Shown here: piece after piece, positions 24,001 through 41,986 of the stretch
How the letters are laid out: every line of letters begins with the position of its first letter
Numbering within the stretch: position 1 is the stretch's first letter
Notes under the pieces: generated by a model
Seen by the model: only the letters and a program-made list of their open reading frames with translations
Databases searched by the model: none
What the model was told of the DNA's origin: nothing
Origin: Monocercomonoides exilis
Taxonomy: Eukaryota; Preaxostyla; Oxymonadida; Polymastigidae
NCBI GenBank assembly: GCA_001643675.2
Contig: LSRY02000010.1
Location: 191,001-255,000 of the forward strand
Direction of reading: 5' to 3'
DNA: 64,000 bases
Program-made: the position numbers and the translations under genes

Positions 24001-27000
24001 GGCTGTTGCTGACCTCGACAAAGAGACTGATGTTGTGAGTGTGTTTTGTGGAGAAGGCGATTTATTTCTGCTATTTTCATTGCCATTCTCATTGTCATTC
24101 TGAGTGTTTCCATCCACATTCAATGCAGAAGTTCCAATCTGTTCCATCTGAACAACTTTCTCTTTCTCTTTCTCTTTCTCCTTCTCTTCTTTCTTCACAT
24201 TTGCCTTTGGAGTCTTATCATTCGCATTCTTCGCATTCTTCTTGAAATTCCTCTTTCTTTTCGTCGACTTCTTCGTCAGCAGCATCTGTAGCAGAGTGCT
24301 TAGCCCTTTCTTCCTCTTCTTCTTGTTCTTCTTCGCAGCAGCCAGAGAAGAGGAGGTGTCAGGCACACAATCATGGCAGCACAACAAGCAAGTGATGAAG
24401 TGGAAGGCGTTGTATGTGTCGCTTCCAGGAAGAAGGTAGTCGTTCAGATTGAATGGAATGGAGGAAGAAGTGGAAGGAGAAGGGAAAGGGAAAGGGAAAG
24501 GAGAAGAGGGAACAGGGAAAGGAGATGGGGGAATAAGGAAAGGAGAAGGAGATGGGAAAGATGAAGAATAAGATGAGGAAGAAGAAGAAGAAGAAGTTGA
24601 CAATCTGAATGGAGTTGATACAAAAGGAGAAGGAAAAGAAGAACGAGGAGGGGCAGCAAAAGGCGAAGGAGGGACAGAAGAAAGAGCAGTTTCGATGGAA
24701 GAAGAAGAAGCAGAAGAAGAAAGTGTTTGTGGGTGGAGTGTGGATTTGTGGGGGTGAGGAAAAGAAGGAGGAAGAGGGGGGCGAGAAGGAGAAGAGGCAT
24801 TCAATGAGCCGAAAGGAAGATAAGAATTAGCTTCAAGTGGAGTGGATGTGGCATTTGGTGTCTTGCCAGAAGGAGAGGGTGAGAAGGAGAGGGGAGTGAA
24901 GGGAGAATAGGAAGAAGAAGAAGAAGAAGAGGAAGAGGAAGAGGAAGAAGAAAGAGAAGAAGAATAAACATTTACAGAAGAGCCAGATGCTTTTGAGAGG
25001 AGAAGGGCAGACTGAGCTAAGGCAGTCGAGTAATGTTTTTCAGCAAGAAGAGGAGAAGTGCTTTTGGAGTAGGCAATAGAGGTGGAGGCAGGCAAAGGAG
25101 AAAACGATGGAAAGGAAGGAGGAGGGGTTGAAAATGAAGAAGAAGAAGAAGAAGGGGAGGTGGAAGAGGAGGAGGAGGAAGAAGAGGATGATGAAGAAGA
25201 AGCATTTGGAGGTAACAAACTTGAAGGTGAAGAAGCAGGCTCAGGTGTTTGCGTAGGCGGCAGCGGAGAAGCAATGAAAGGGCCGATACTTGAAGCGAGG
25301 CGAGGTTGAGCTGTATTTGGGGTGAGAGGAGAAGGAAGAGTCTTTGTTGAGGCAGAGGTGGAGGAGAGGAGGGGAGAAGGTGCTTCGGATGAGCAGAAAT
25401 ACGACAGCGGCTGAGCAACGAAGTCGAACAGAGTGACAAGATCACTGAAGGGCAGGCTGTCTCTTTCGAGGGCGGTTGAGTCAGACAAGGGAACAGAAGA
25501 AGAAGAAGATGATGATGATGAATCAGAAGATGTTGAATCAGAAGATGTTGAATGATTATTCTTTGATTGTTTGTTTTTATCATTTCTGTCTCTGCTTTTA
25601 TGTTCATTCTTATTGGTTTCTCCATCTAATTCTAAAACTGTTCCTTCTTTTCCTCCTCTACCTCCTCCTTCTCCTCCATCATCTTGCCCATCCTCCTCCC
25701 CCACATTCTGCTTGTACTGATATCTCGACCCGCCCACCGAGCAGAAGGTGAATTTCATGCTGTTCGCAGTCAGTGTCCCTGTCTTGTCTGAGAAGATATG
25801 CTGGACAATGCCCAGCTCTTCATTCAGCGACGATGTCCTCGCATTCATCACCCCTTCTTCACCTCTTGTCTCGTCCTTCATCTTGTTGTCCAGCTCAAAA
25901 AAGGCAGACTGGATGAAACGGCAGATTTCGAGCGAGACAAACAGAGAGACAGGAATCAGATAGGAATAGAACACAAAGAAGCCAATCATCGAATAGAACA
26001 GCTGAGACGCTGGCATCTGCTTTAGATACAGATAAGGATGTGAGGAGATTCGATGATTCTGAAGGGGGAAAATGAAGTTAGCAAGCAGATGAATTTTAAT
26101 GGAAAATAAAAGGGGAAAAAGATAAATGAAGCAAAGAATGTAAAGAGAGAATAAGAAATTATCAAAGAAAGAAAGTAAAACCGACATACATTCAGATATC
26201 CCATCAAAATGGCTGATGCAACAACAAATAAGATCATCACGATCATCGTCGTCAGCACAGTCAGGTTGAGTCTCTTGTCGAGTGTCGACAGAGGAGAGCG
26301 AGGTCTTTGCTGGTTCAGCTGCACTTTCGACTCCTTTCCTGTGTAGATCACACAGCCCAGCACATACTGCGTGCTTTTGATGGAGCAGCCCTTCAGAAGA
26401 AGTTGTGTTTCGCCAAGGGAAATCGAGTTTTCGTATGAGTTTTCAGATGAGTCTGAATGTGAAGTTGATTGATGACTTTTGTCTGCTTCAGTTTGATCTG
26501 CTGATTTTTCAATCTTTTTGATAAGTGGCAATGGATGTTCCGTTTGATTGTCTTGCGAATTTGCATCTGATAAAAAATTGAATTCCATTTTTGCTGCAAA
26601 CTATCGTTGAAAGAAAAGCGAAGCAACAAAAAAATTGAATAGAACATATGATAAAAAAAAAAAAAAACAACTAAATAACCTGATGAATGTTACGATTTGG
26701 AGCTTGACAGCTTAGCAAGGCTCGAAACAATGAAATGTTGTGCAATAACTCTTCATCTTTAAATGAAGATGGTGGTAAAAAAGGAGGCTGTGTTCCTCCT
26801 CCTGTTATTTCTTGTCGATTAGCCTCTTCTTGATTGCAAATGCGTCCTTTGAAGATATGATTTAAAAATACAAGAAAATTGTTATGAAAACGAATTTTTA
26901 TGTTTATCTATTTGAATATACCAAAATTCGCCAGAAGTGAAGGATGAGCTCGCTTAATTTTCAGATTTGTTTCTCCATCTAAATTCATTGTGTTTACATA

Positions 27001-27567
27001 TGCGATTCCGCTTTCTTCTGTTGAAGTAAGTAATATGGCGTCCGCAGGGATTTCATCATTTCTGATAATTTCCAAAAAAATTTTTTTTTCATTAACAAAA
27101 AATATTTCACCAAAATTCACACTTCTTTAGCAAAATAAAATCCCCTACACTAATATCCATTGTTTTAATGGACATGACCTTCCCATTACGTATAACCATT
27201 GCAGGCTTCAAATTAACCTTTTTATCAGCTTTATGCCGTTGGATATCTTCAAAAAGATCCTTCAAAGCACCAACAACGAATATAAAAACAACAGGAATTA
27301 TAGCAGTTACAGGATTGTAGACATTTAACCCCGGACTATGATAATTTGGAAGAGTTAAACAATCGAGAAACCAATCTTATAAAAATGTAATACAAACAGT
27401 AAGTTCATTATCATGTTGAGGAGGAAATATAAATTAGAAATTTTTCTAAGTTGTAAGAATAGATTCTTTGGAAGAAAACTCCATAGTGTGTATTTTGATG
27501 TGCAAATGCGATTATTACAGAATAATGATTTGTTGTTTGGATTGTGCAAATGAATAACTCGTTCCAT
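18090..27567 (-). CDS. P4-type ATPase (phospholipid flippase) with giant insertions
   Basis: Ten exons (27567-27398, 27335-27123, 27061-26922, 26846-26680, 26600-26190, 26058-21784, 21655-19481, 19344-18828, 18701-18560, 18411-18090) join in frame to 2843 residues; the usual length is 1100-1300. P4 landmarks run in order: [17 protein letters not shown] near the N-terminus, [11 protein letters not shown], the phosphorylation motif DKTGT (about 458), the nucleotide-site STSPDEIAL (about 1124), [16 protein letters not shown] (about 1194), [17 protein letters not shown] (about 1800), the hinge GDGANDVSM (about 2538) and C-terminal membrane helices. It should move phospholipids to the cytosolic leaflet with ATP. 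Three low-complexity Ser/Pro/Glu-rich insertions of about 640, 490 and 670 residues lie in the cytosolic P/N-domain region, each between conserved motifs, so catalysis may be retained. The next gene upstream (USP7-like) is on the same strand, 406 bp away. Confidence 0.92.
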
Positions 27568-27973
27568 GGCTAAAAATAAATATCATAAAATTATTTCACC
27601 AAAAATATATTTGCGGGTTCCAAATAATAAAGCAACAAACATAAATGCCGTCTTTGAAAAGCTTTCTTTTCAATCCCAACTTGCTATAGTGGGTCGATCA
27701 AAAATATTTGCAGTTAGTAATGCTTAATATTTCATCATTTGCAGATTTGCATTCAAAAAAACATGGCAAGAACGAATGTTTATCAAATGTTTTCAAAGTT
27801 CTTTAAACTTTGCATTTAAAACGAAAAATTTATGAATATGAAAATAAAACTCTTTTAATTGTTAGAAACCGCAATTTCAGAAATTTAGAAAGAAAATAAA
27901 AATAAAAGTGTTTTTAAAAATGCAAAACCTAATAGCATTGAAATAATTAAAGCTTGATAATAATGCAAAACGT
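27568..27973. other. Intergenic, 5' of flippase
   Basis: About 400 AT-rich bases between the 3' end of the USP7-like gene and the flippase start, both on the minus strand. It probably holds the flippase promoter. No motif is clear. Confidence 0.5.
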
Positions 27974-34390
<6,417 letters not shown>

Positions 34391-34426
34391 GTCAATATTT
34401 CTGGAGCCATAACTTTTTCAATTTTT

Positions 34427-35419
34427 ATGGAAGATAAAAACATTCCTCCCCATCAAGATGATGGGAGTTTAAGTACCTTGCTAGACACGTTGCGAAAAGT
34501 GAGGGAGTCGCTGGAGCGTGGTTTATCTCATTGAAACGTGCGTATGTATTAACGTTTTGGTATATATTTTTCAGATGAAATCATCACGCTTGAAGAGTAT
34601 TTTAAAGAAGACGGAATCAAAACTCTCTTAAAAAATGTGGAAATAACAAAAAATTCCAAATTAAAGGTATTTGCGGATATCTTTATATGATTGTCATTTT
34701 CATTCTTTAAAGAGTCGATTAAAGTTACTGCTTTATCAATTCTGCCTTTCTTACGCTGATATTCTTGAAGAAGTTGAGAATCCTAAAGATAGCATTCGCA
34801 TCGGATTGAAGGGATTTTTGTATGTCTTGATCGAAGGATTTTTTTTTATTCGAATAATTGTTTTTTCAGAGATTTTATTTTTCAAGACACAAATAATCCA
34901 AATGAAACGCTAACAAATGATATCATAAAATTATTCGTAAGTTTTATAAAGCACCCTTCATTCTCTGAAGGAGACATTCCGTTTTGCCTCAATAAATATA
35001 AATTTCTTTCAAGGCATCAGGCTTCTTTAACACAAATAATGATAGATTTGCTAAAAGAAGGATTTCTTGCATTTCAAAATGCTTCATCTGATATCCTAGA
35101 AAATTCATTATTTAAGGAAGTTAAAGATGCATTTGGGTGGAAAATCAGTCTGATTTGCCAACCTGCTCAAAAGGAAAAAGACAAAGTTACAGAAATCGAC
35201 GAATCTAATGGGAAAGGTAACCAAAACCCTCCAGATGTTGCAACGTCAGATGACAGCAAAGAATTAGAAAAGGAAGAAACAGAAAATTCTGGGGAGAATA
35301 AAGCCGCGAAGAAAGTTGAGAAAGAGGAAGAGGAAGATGAAGGAAAAGAAAAGGAAAAAGAAAAAGAGAAGGAGAAGGAGAAGGAGAAGGAAAAGGAAAA
35401 GGAAAAGGAAAAGGAAAAG

Positions 35420-35451
<32 letters not shown>

Positions 35452-38144
35452 TAAAGAGAAAGAAAGAGATAGAGAAAAAGAAAGGGAAAGGGAAAGAGAG
35501 AAAGAGAAAGAGAAAATGAAAATGAAAGAAAAAGGAATCAAACAAGAAAAAGAAGAAAAACAAAAGAAAGACATGGCATTCACTTCATCCCAGAAAAGCA
35601 ATTCCCACAAAGAGCATATCATTCACATTTCATCTGAGCTTTTTCGGCGACGGATTTTTCCTTCCATCAACCGTCTGTTTTGTGTTCTTCATCGTTGTGC
35701 TCGCTCAGCACAAGAAAGAGACCTTGCTGCAAGTCATCAATCTTTGCTCATTTCAAAGAAATTTCTTTCAAAGACTTCTCATTCAACATCACATGAATAT
35801 TCTTCATCCACTTCGTCATCATCGTCTTCTTCCTCCACTTCTTCTTCTTCTTCTTCTTCTTCTTCCACTTCCTCCTCTTCCTCTTCCTCTTCATTTCCTT
35901 CTCATTCCTCTCAATCTTATCGTTCAGTTCGTTCTCCTTCCTCTGATGATTTGCCTCTTCCGTCAAGCACTTCTCTAAGCACTTCAATATCTTCCATCCG
36001 TTCTGACAGAATTGACAAAGCTGCCTCTTTTTCTGACATTTCACAGGAATTCCTCCTTCACAACACTGAAAATCTCTTCATTTTAATCGACTCTTTCCTT
36101 TCTGCTGACCCTCGTCTTGCGCAATTCGCAGTAGAAACTGGCATTTTGTCCGACGTCATTCGAATACTCAAGACAATCCCTCTGCATCTGATCTCTCCTG
36201 TTCATGTCCTCCTTCTCGACAAGCTTTTGAGGGGCTCTCCAAATCAGATAAAACAGCAGGCGATTAAAATGAATGTGTATGGCATGCTATTTCGGCTGCT
36301 GAGAGAAGCGACGCTGCAGCTTAAGGCGCTGACAGAGCAGGAAAAGCAGAAGGAAATGATTGGCAAAATGGAAGAAGAGGTAGAAGAGGAAAGAGAAGAA
36401 GCAGATGAAAGATATGCAGAAGAAGTGGAAAACAAGGAAAGAATGTTGGGCACAGAAGATAACAGGACCACTCACAGCAATAGCAGAAACAATGAAGGAG
36501 ACGCAACGCAGAATGGAGTGCTTGACTATCAGCAATCACAATTCGCACCTCCTGTTCAGCCTCAGAATATTTTGCATATTTCTCGTCAGACCAGTTCCAA
36601 CATAATGAAAACATCTTTTGAAGAAGACGAATTGAAAGGCAAAGAAGACAAGAATGTAGAGCAGGATATTCACAGTTCTCTGCTTGGCTTTCAGCCTCCG
36701 TCTGGTGAGCCATCTGAAGATGAAGGTGAAGAAAATAATGAGAACTTGTTGATGGAAGCGGGAAATGCAGACGTTGTTGGAAATGATGGAGCAGAGGTGA
36801 GAACTGGGGAAGAAAAAGGAGTTGATACTGACTCTGCTGTTAAAGTTATCAAAAGAGATGTTTCTGATTCAGATGAGAAGGAAGAGAAATCAGGTGAAAT
36901 GATTAATTTTCATTCAACTCTTCCTTCTTCCTCTTCCTCTCCTTCCTCATCTTCCTCATCTTCACTTCCCGACAGTGATTTCATTCAGAATTCTCTGTCC
37001 AACCAACCTTATCCTCAGACTCATTTTATACGTTCTTCGTCCACAGCCAACAAATCCTCCACTCTCAAATCCAACCAACGTGCTGCTATTTCCCGGCTGA
37101 CATTCCTCATCGACTATATTTCTTCTTCCATCTTTGCTCTTCTGATCGTCGGGCGGAGCCAATCTCATTCTGTCGCCTTGCATCCGCATCTGTTTTATGT
37201 GAGTGCAGCTGATGGCTGTCCTCTCCTCTTCGACTGTGCCACTTCTCCGTGTGTCTCCTCTTACGCCCGCGCAAACTGCGTCCTCTCTCTCTGCTATCTC
37301 CACAGAGGCGCTCAGCTGCCCAATGAGATGAAAGAAATAGCTTCACTCGCAAAGCAGCTGATCCAGTCTGAGGCTGAAGAGACAGTGTGCACAGCTCTCG
37401 TCGGGCTGTTTTGCCTGTCGGTGAACAAAGGTGTGTATGTGTGTGTCTATGTATGAATGCATATATGTATCTCTCTCTCCTTCTCTATCTCTCTATCTCT
37501 CTATCTCTCTATATCTCTCTATATCTCTCGCTATCTCTCTTTCTGTCTGTCTGTCTGTCTATCTGTGAGTGTATGTGAATTTGCTTTTGTTGGAACGAGA
37601 AGAATAATAAAAGTGACAAAACCATTCGCCTTATTTGAGTCTGGGCCGAGTTTGGATGAGCTTTTATGTTTTTGTTTTTTAAAGCTTTGTTTTATTTGTT
37701 TCTTTGAATGTTTAGAATTTTTCTGTGAATATTGCTGTTTTGTCTTCTTGCTCATTATTTCTGATTTATAAAAAATGATTTAAATACATTTTGTTGAAAT
37801 TCATTACAAAATAAACTCTCTCTCTCCTCATTTTTTGTTTCTATCTCTTCCCTTCTCCTCCCCTTCCCTCAGAAAATCACGAGTGCATCATCAACTCTGG
37901 GCTTTTGGATGATATTTCTCCTCTTCTCTGCCACAAGTCAGTGCAAATTGTCTATTGGACACTCAACCTGCTGAACACGATGCTTACAAAGGGCATGTTT
38001 TACACACAGCCACGGATACGTTCATACTCCTTGAATTCTCATCTTGCCCAGCTCGAATCATCCCCTTGCCGCGCTGTAGCTGACCTCGCTTGCGCTGTTC
38101 TAAAGATCTTAAATAGTGACATCCCAGATGTGGAAAGGAGCTGA
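34427..38144 (+). CDS. Helical-repeat-like protein with KE and Ser tracts, 1041 aa
   Basis: Five exons (34427-34520, 34575-34666, 34713-34819, 34870-37430, 37873-38144) join in frame to 1041 residues from ATG 34427 to TGA 38144. The helical N-terminal third (SLSTLLDTLRKVRESLER, NDIIKLFVSFIKHPSF) is followed by an (EK)n/(ER)n tract at about 35320-35520, a helical region around 36040-36300 (ENLFILIDSFLSADPRLAQF, LLLDKLLRGSPNQIKQQAIK), acidic and Ser-rich linkers, and a C-terminal helical region (LTFLIDYISSSIFALLIVGR, NSGLLDDISPLLCHKSVQIV). These paired amphipathic helices look like armadillo/HEAT repeats; the exact family is not recognised. The last intron is long (442 bp) and carries a microsatellite. 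The gene is divergent from the USP7-like gene, with 5' ends nearly touching. Confidence 0.75.
37464..37565 (+). repeat. (CTCTCTAT)n / (CTGT)n microsatellite in intron
   Basis: Tandem TCTCTATC units followed by CTGTCTGT, inside the last intron (37431-37872) of the helical-repeat gene. Confidence 0.85.
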
Positions 38145-38636
38145 ATCAATGAACAAGACTCAGCGTATTATGAACTGGTACTTTTGGCCTTGTTGAATGA
38201 ATTCGAGAAAGCATTTTTGAATGCAAATGTAACGTCTTTTCAAATATGAATTTTGTTGGTATTCGATTCGAATTTCAGAGATTCATCTTGAAAAAAAAAT
38301 TTTTTTTCAAATTATTATGTTTCATTTTCATCATTTATATTTTATTATCTCCAATGAATATATTGGAAGACAGTATGAAATAATCGTTGAAGTTTTTTCA
38401 GAATTTATATTATATTATTTTTTTTGTTCATTTTTCAGAGTTATTGATTTTGATTGAAATTTTGAAAAACACCAAAGTGTATTGATCTTACCCATGAAAA
38501 AAATATTTTCACCCATATTAATTTATTTGAAAAATATTGATATTAACTTTAAAATTATGTCGATGACTATTGTTTGGATTTGATCATTTCTTTGCTTAAA
38601 ACTAATTGAAATACATGTTTTTTCTTTTGATAGAGC
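38145..38636. other. Intergenic, 5' of Rho-like gene
   Basis: AT-rich, no ORF. It ends in TTTTGATAG directly before the Rho ATG, which could be the acceptor of a 5'UTR intron. Confidence 0.4.
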
Positions 38637-39406
38637 ATGAAAACAGTGGTTATTGGAGATGGAGCAGTTGGAAAATCATGCATGCTCTTATCTTATGCGA
38701 AAAACATATTTCCTCCTGAATACGTCATGACCATATTTGACAATGAAGAAGTTCTTCTTGTTGTAGATGAAAAAACTGTCCATATGATGTTGTGGGACAC
38801 AGCAGGACAAGAAGAATATGATAGATTGCGAGCTCTTGCTTTTCCTGGAACTGATGTGTTCATGATTTGCTTCTCTTTATGCGACTCTAACTCATTAAAA
38901 AATGTTAAAGACAAGGTGTACATTTTTGGATTATTCTGCGCGATGAAAGTGCAAATAAAAATTTTTATTTTTCTTATTTTTTTATTAAATCGCAATAGTG
39001 GCTTCCGGAAATCAAAGAGTTTATTCAGGATACGCCTGTTGTACTTGTGGGAACTAAAATGGATATTAGAGATGAAAATATTGGAACTTCATTAGATTAT
39101 GTGACGACTGAAGCAGTATGACATTTTTTTTATTCGCTGAATTCTTTAATAATATGTTTTTGTTTTCCTCCACGAACTGTGCGTTCTTTTGTTTATTATT
39201 TTTCTCTTAACTGTTAAATGAATGTAATTTTTATTCGTTTTCAGGGTCAGCAATTTGCAAAGCAAAACGGATTATCTGCTTATGTTGAGTGTTCTGCAAA
39301 AACGCAAGATAATTTGTCAAATGTGTTTGAAACAGTTGCTCGAGAATATTTTAAAGCACATGAAGTTCACCACAAAAAGGAGAAAGCGTGTTGTTCAATT
39401 CTGTAA
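38637..39406 (+). CDS. Rho-family small GTPase lacking the insert helix
   Basis: Exons 38637-38915, 38999-39115 and 39245-39406 join in phase 0 to 185 residues. The P-loop is GDGAVGKS. Switch I retains the Thr of the YxxT motif but reads YVMTIFDNEE where Rac has a Pro-Thr-Val sequence. Switch II is DTAGQEEYDRLR. The guanine-specificity motifs are GTKMD and ECSAK. The C-terminus KACCSIL is a CAAX box ending in Leu, predicting geranylgeranylation and membrane attachment. DTAGQEEYDRLR and WLPEI place it with Rho/Rac, not Ras or Rab. The stretch between MDIRDE and the GQQFAKQNG helix is about a dozen residues shorter than in Rac, so the Rho insert helix is absent. It probably regulates actin or phagocytosis. 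Confidence 0.9.
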
Positions 39407-39902
39407 ATTATATTATATCGGTGTTAATGGAACTATTCAGAGGAACTGCCAATATTTTATGTTAATCAAGTATTCAGATTTAAATATTTAGAAGTCCATG
39501 TTAAGAGCGTTGGCTTTTTCTCAAAGAAATTGCCTTTTTCTTTGTTGCTAAATGTTTGAAAATGCTATTTTAGTATTTTTTTTTTTTTTCTTGTAAGTTC
39601 GAAAATATGTTTTAATTGTTGTTTATTCAATTATATTTTTGAGTTTAAAGAAATTTTGCAGAAACCTTTGCGCTATCCTTCATTTTATTTGTTTTATTTG
39701 TTTTATTAAAAGTGTTGTTTTGAGTTGTGTTTTGATATTTTAATTTTTATTTTTTTTTTTTAGTTATTTTATTTTGAAAAAAAATATTTTGTTACGAATA
39801 TTTTACGATTGTAATGAAATTTACGTTTTCATATCATGAAAGTTTCGAATAATTGTGTTTATTTTTCTTTGATAATATTTTTTCCACAAATTAAAAATTA
39901 TT
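39407..39902. other. Intergenic between Rho-like gene and transposon cluster
   Basis: Very AT-rich with T runs; no gene or repeat recognised. Confidence 0.5.
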
Positions 39903-39904
39903 TA

Positions 39905-41980
39905 GGGTCAGTTATTTATTGGGACCCTTTTTTTTTATTGGGACCTTTTTTTTTGATATGAAAAAATATTAAATAAAAATTAAAAAAACACAAATGACGA
40001 ATCCAATTTACGTATAACTTTTCTTTTTCCTTTTTTTCTTTCAATTACATTGATTTCTTCCTTTTCATTTTCATGATCATCATCTTTCACTTCAAATTTT
40101 CTCTTTATTTTTTTCATTTCAACCAAAGACTCTAACTCATTATCGTCTTTTTGCTCTTCTTTTTTCATTTCTTCAGAAGAATTCTTTACATCATCAACTT
40201 TTTCTTCCTTTTCTTCTTTTTCTTCTTTTTCTTCTTTTTCTTCTTCTTTAATTCCCAAATGTTCATACCAATCATTCAGTAGCTTCTCATCAGTAATTAA
40301 TTTGCCATAGAAGTCGAATCTGTTTGAATGAGTTGAAGGTTGATATTCCGATGTTTCTGGCAGCTTCATGAGAATCGGCCCAGATTCGTTATGAAGAACT
40401 CCACTCGTTGCGAAGGCTTTTTTAATGACAGCAGGTGAGAGGGCGGTATGAATTGCTTGAGGGAGAACATCCACAAGAGCTGTTCTTTTCGATGAAGATG
40501 TCGATGAAGATGGAGGTTCATATTTTGTTTGCAACTCTGTTTTCAGAACAGCGAAGACTCCTCTGTCAAGAGGCTGTGCGATATGTGTGCTGTGAGGAAT
40601 GAATGTGACGACGTCGATATTTTCTTTTTGAAATTCTCTCCAGATTGTTGGATCTGCGCGAGAAATGTGTGAGTCGATGAGAAGCAAGCAGCGAGAGTTT
40701 TCCAGTGACATGCGCTTTCTGCGATCGATTATTCCTTGAAGGAGTGTTGAAAGTGCGTATTTTTTGAATTGATTGCAGCCCATCCAACCACTTCCGTTCG
40801 GCCAGATATCCAAAGTCTGTGACAACAGCGGCTTCATTTCATCAGGAAGACTTTTGCTAGGCCATAGAATCACAGAAGGAAGTGCAAATCCATCAGCAGC
40901 CACAGCAGCGACCAGAGTCGAATTCGCCATTTTCGGTGGTTCTTTGCGAAATCCTGGATTTTCATTTTTTGGATGAACCACGCTCAGCTTAGAATTGGTA
41001 GGAACTCTCAGTGAAGACTCATCCATATTAAATATCAATTCTTTGCAGTATTCATTTTTTTCATGTAAGCCGTCCAGCAATGAATACCAGGGCTGTAGAA
41101 CACTTTGGCACGACACCGCAAGGCGATTAACATCAACATTTTTCGGCGAACTTCTCTTTAGCTCTGGATGGCGCTTAACAAATTGGTAAGCCGTAGCCAT
41201 TGAAACGTTAACGTATGGGGCGTCTTCGTCGTCTGTATCATTTATGACATTTTCCATCTAATATATTTATTAGAATTATTAATTATTTAACAACAACAAA
41301 CCAGTTCGCGAACTTTCCGTATAGGCAAACAGCTTCCAGATCTTGATTCAATGATTATTTCATCCAGAACAATTTGTTCTTTGTCTCCTATAACAAATTG
41401 CGGTCTTCCCACTTTTGAAACCAGCCTTTTGCTTCTCAGCGCCCGAACAGCGTTTTTGATCCTTTTTCGTGAGAATTCCATGGAGTTTATAGCGTCTGTA
41501 ATCCTGACAACTCCATCAACCACAATGCGCGCCATCCGTTCCAGCCGATTGTCAATCCTTCTGAAATCGAAAGATTTCATTGCAGCACGTAATTTCCTTT
41601 GTCCAGCAATTCTCTTTTGTTCCACAGCAATTTTCATTTTTTTATTATGGTTATGATCTTAAGTCCAATTTATTAATTTATTAATTTTAATTTTCAATTT
41701 TCATTGAAATTAAATTTTTATTTACATTCAATACGAATTTAAATGGTTTTATACCCCTTGTTACACACCTATTTATTTATTTTTTTCGATGGAAGGGATT
41801 AACCCCCCCATCTCCCCCCCATTGGAAATAGGCTTCGTATTCAAATGTAATTTTCCTAATTTTCAGGGTTTGCTTATATACTGATAATGTTTATAAATAT
41901 ATAAAAAGTGGGAATTTTAATTTTCTTTTTAAAAATTTCGGCACCGTTAAAAAAAAAAGGTCCCGATTAATTACTGACCC
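39905..41980. mobile_element. Complete pogo/Tigger-like DNA transposon
   Basis: A 2076-bp element bounded by TA on both sides (39903-39904 and 41981-41982), as expected for Tc1/mariner/pogo insertion. The ends are inverted repeats of about 22 bp starting GGGTCAGT and containing GGGACC, with about three mismatches. The left end repeats its GGGACC-(T)n block. It encodes one spliced DDE transposase on the minus strand with no stop or frameshift, so it may be capable of transposition. Confidence 0.9.
39980..41637 (-). CDS. Pogo/Tigger-type DDE transposase
   Basis: Exons 41637-41302 and 41257-39980 join in phase 0 across a 44-bp intron (GTTTGT...TTAG) to 537 residues. The N-terminal exon is basic and helical (DNRLERMARIVVDG, RALRSKRLVSKVGRP), fitting a DNA-binding helix-turn-helix region. 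The DDE_1-superfamily catalytic core has acidic residues in NMDESS, LLIDSHISRADP and IAQPLDRGVFAVLK; the last two motifs are typical of pogo/CENP-B/jerky relatives. A Glu/Lys-rich tail with (EEKE)n repeats and a basic end (RKKGKRKVIRK) could be a nuclear signal. It would cut and reinsert elements with GGGTCAGT ends. The intact frame argues for recent activity. Confidence 0.88.
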
Positions 41981-41986
41981 TATTTA

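Noticed and set aside
34935-35013. Apparent GTAAGT...CAAG intron in the helical-repeat gene
   Set aside because: The interval is open and in frame with both sides, and splicing it out would shift the frame to a stop.
35167-35622. Ser/Phe-rich minus-strand frames over the KE tract
   Set aside because: These are mirror images of the (GAA/GAG)n coding repeat of the plus-strand gene.
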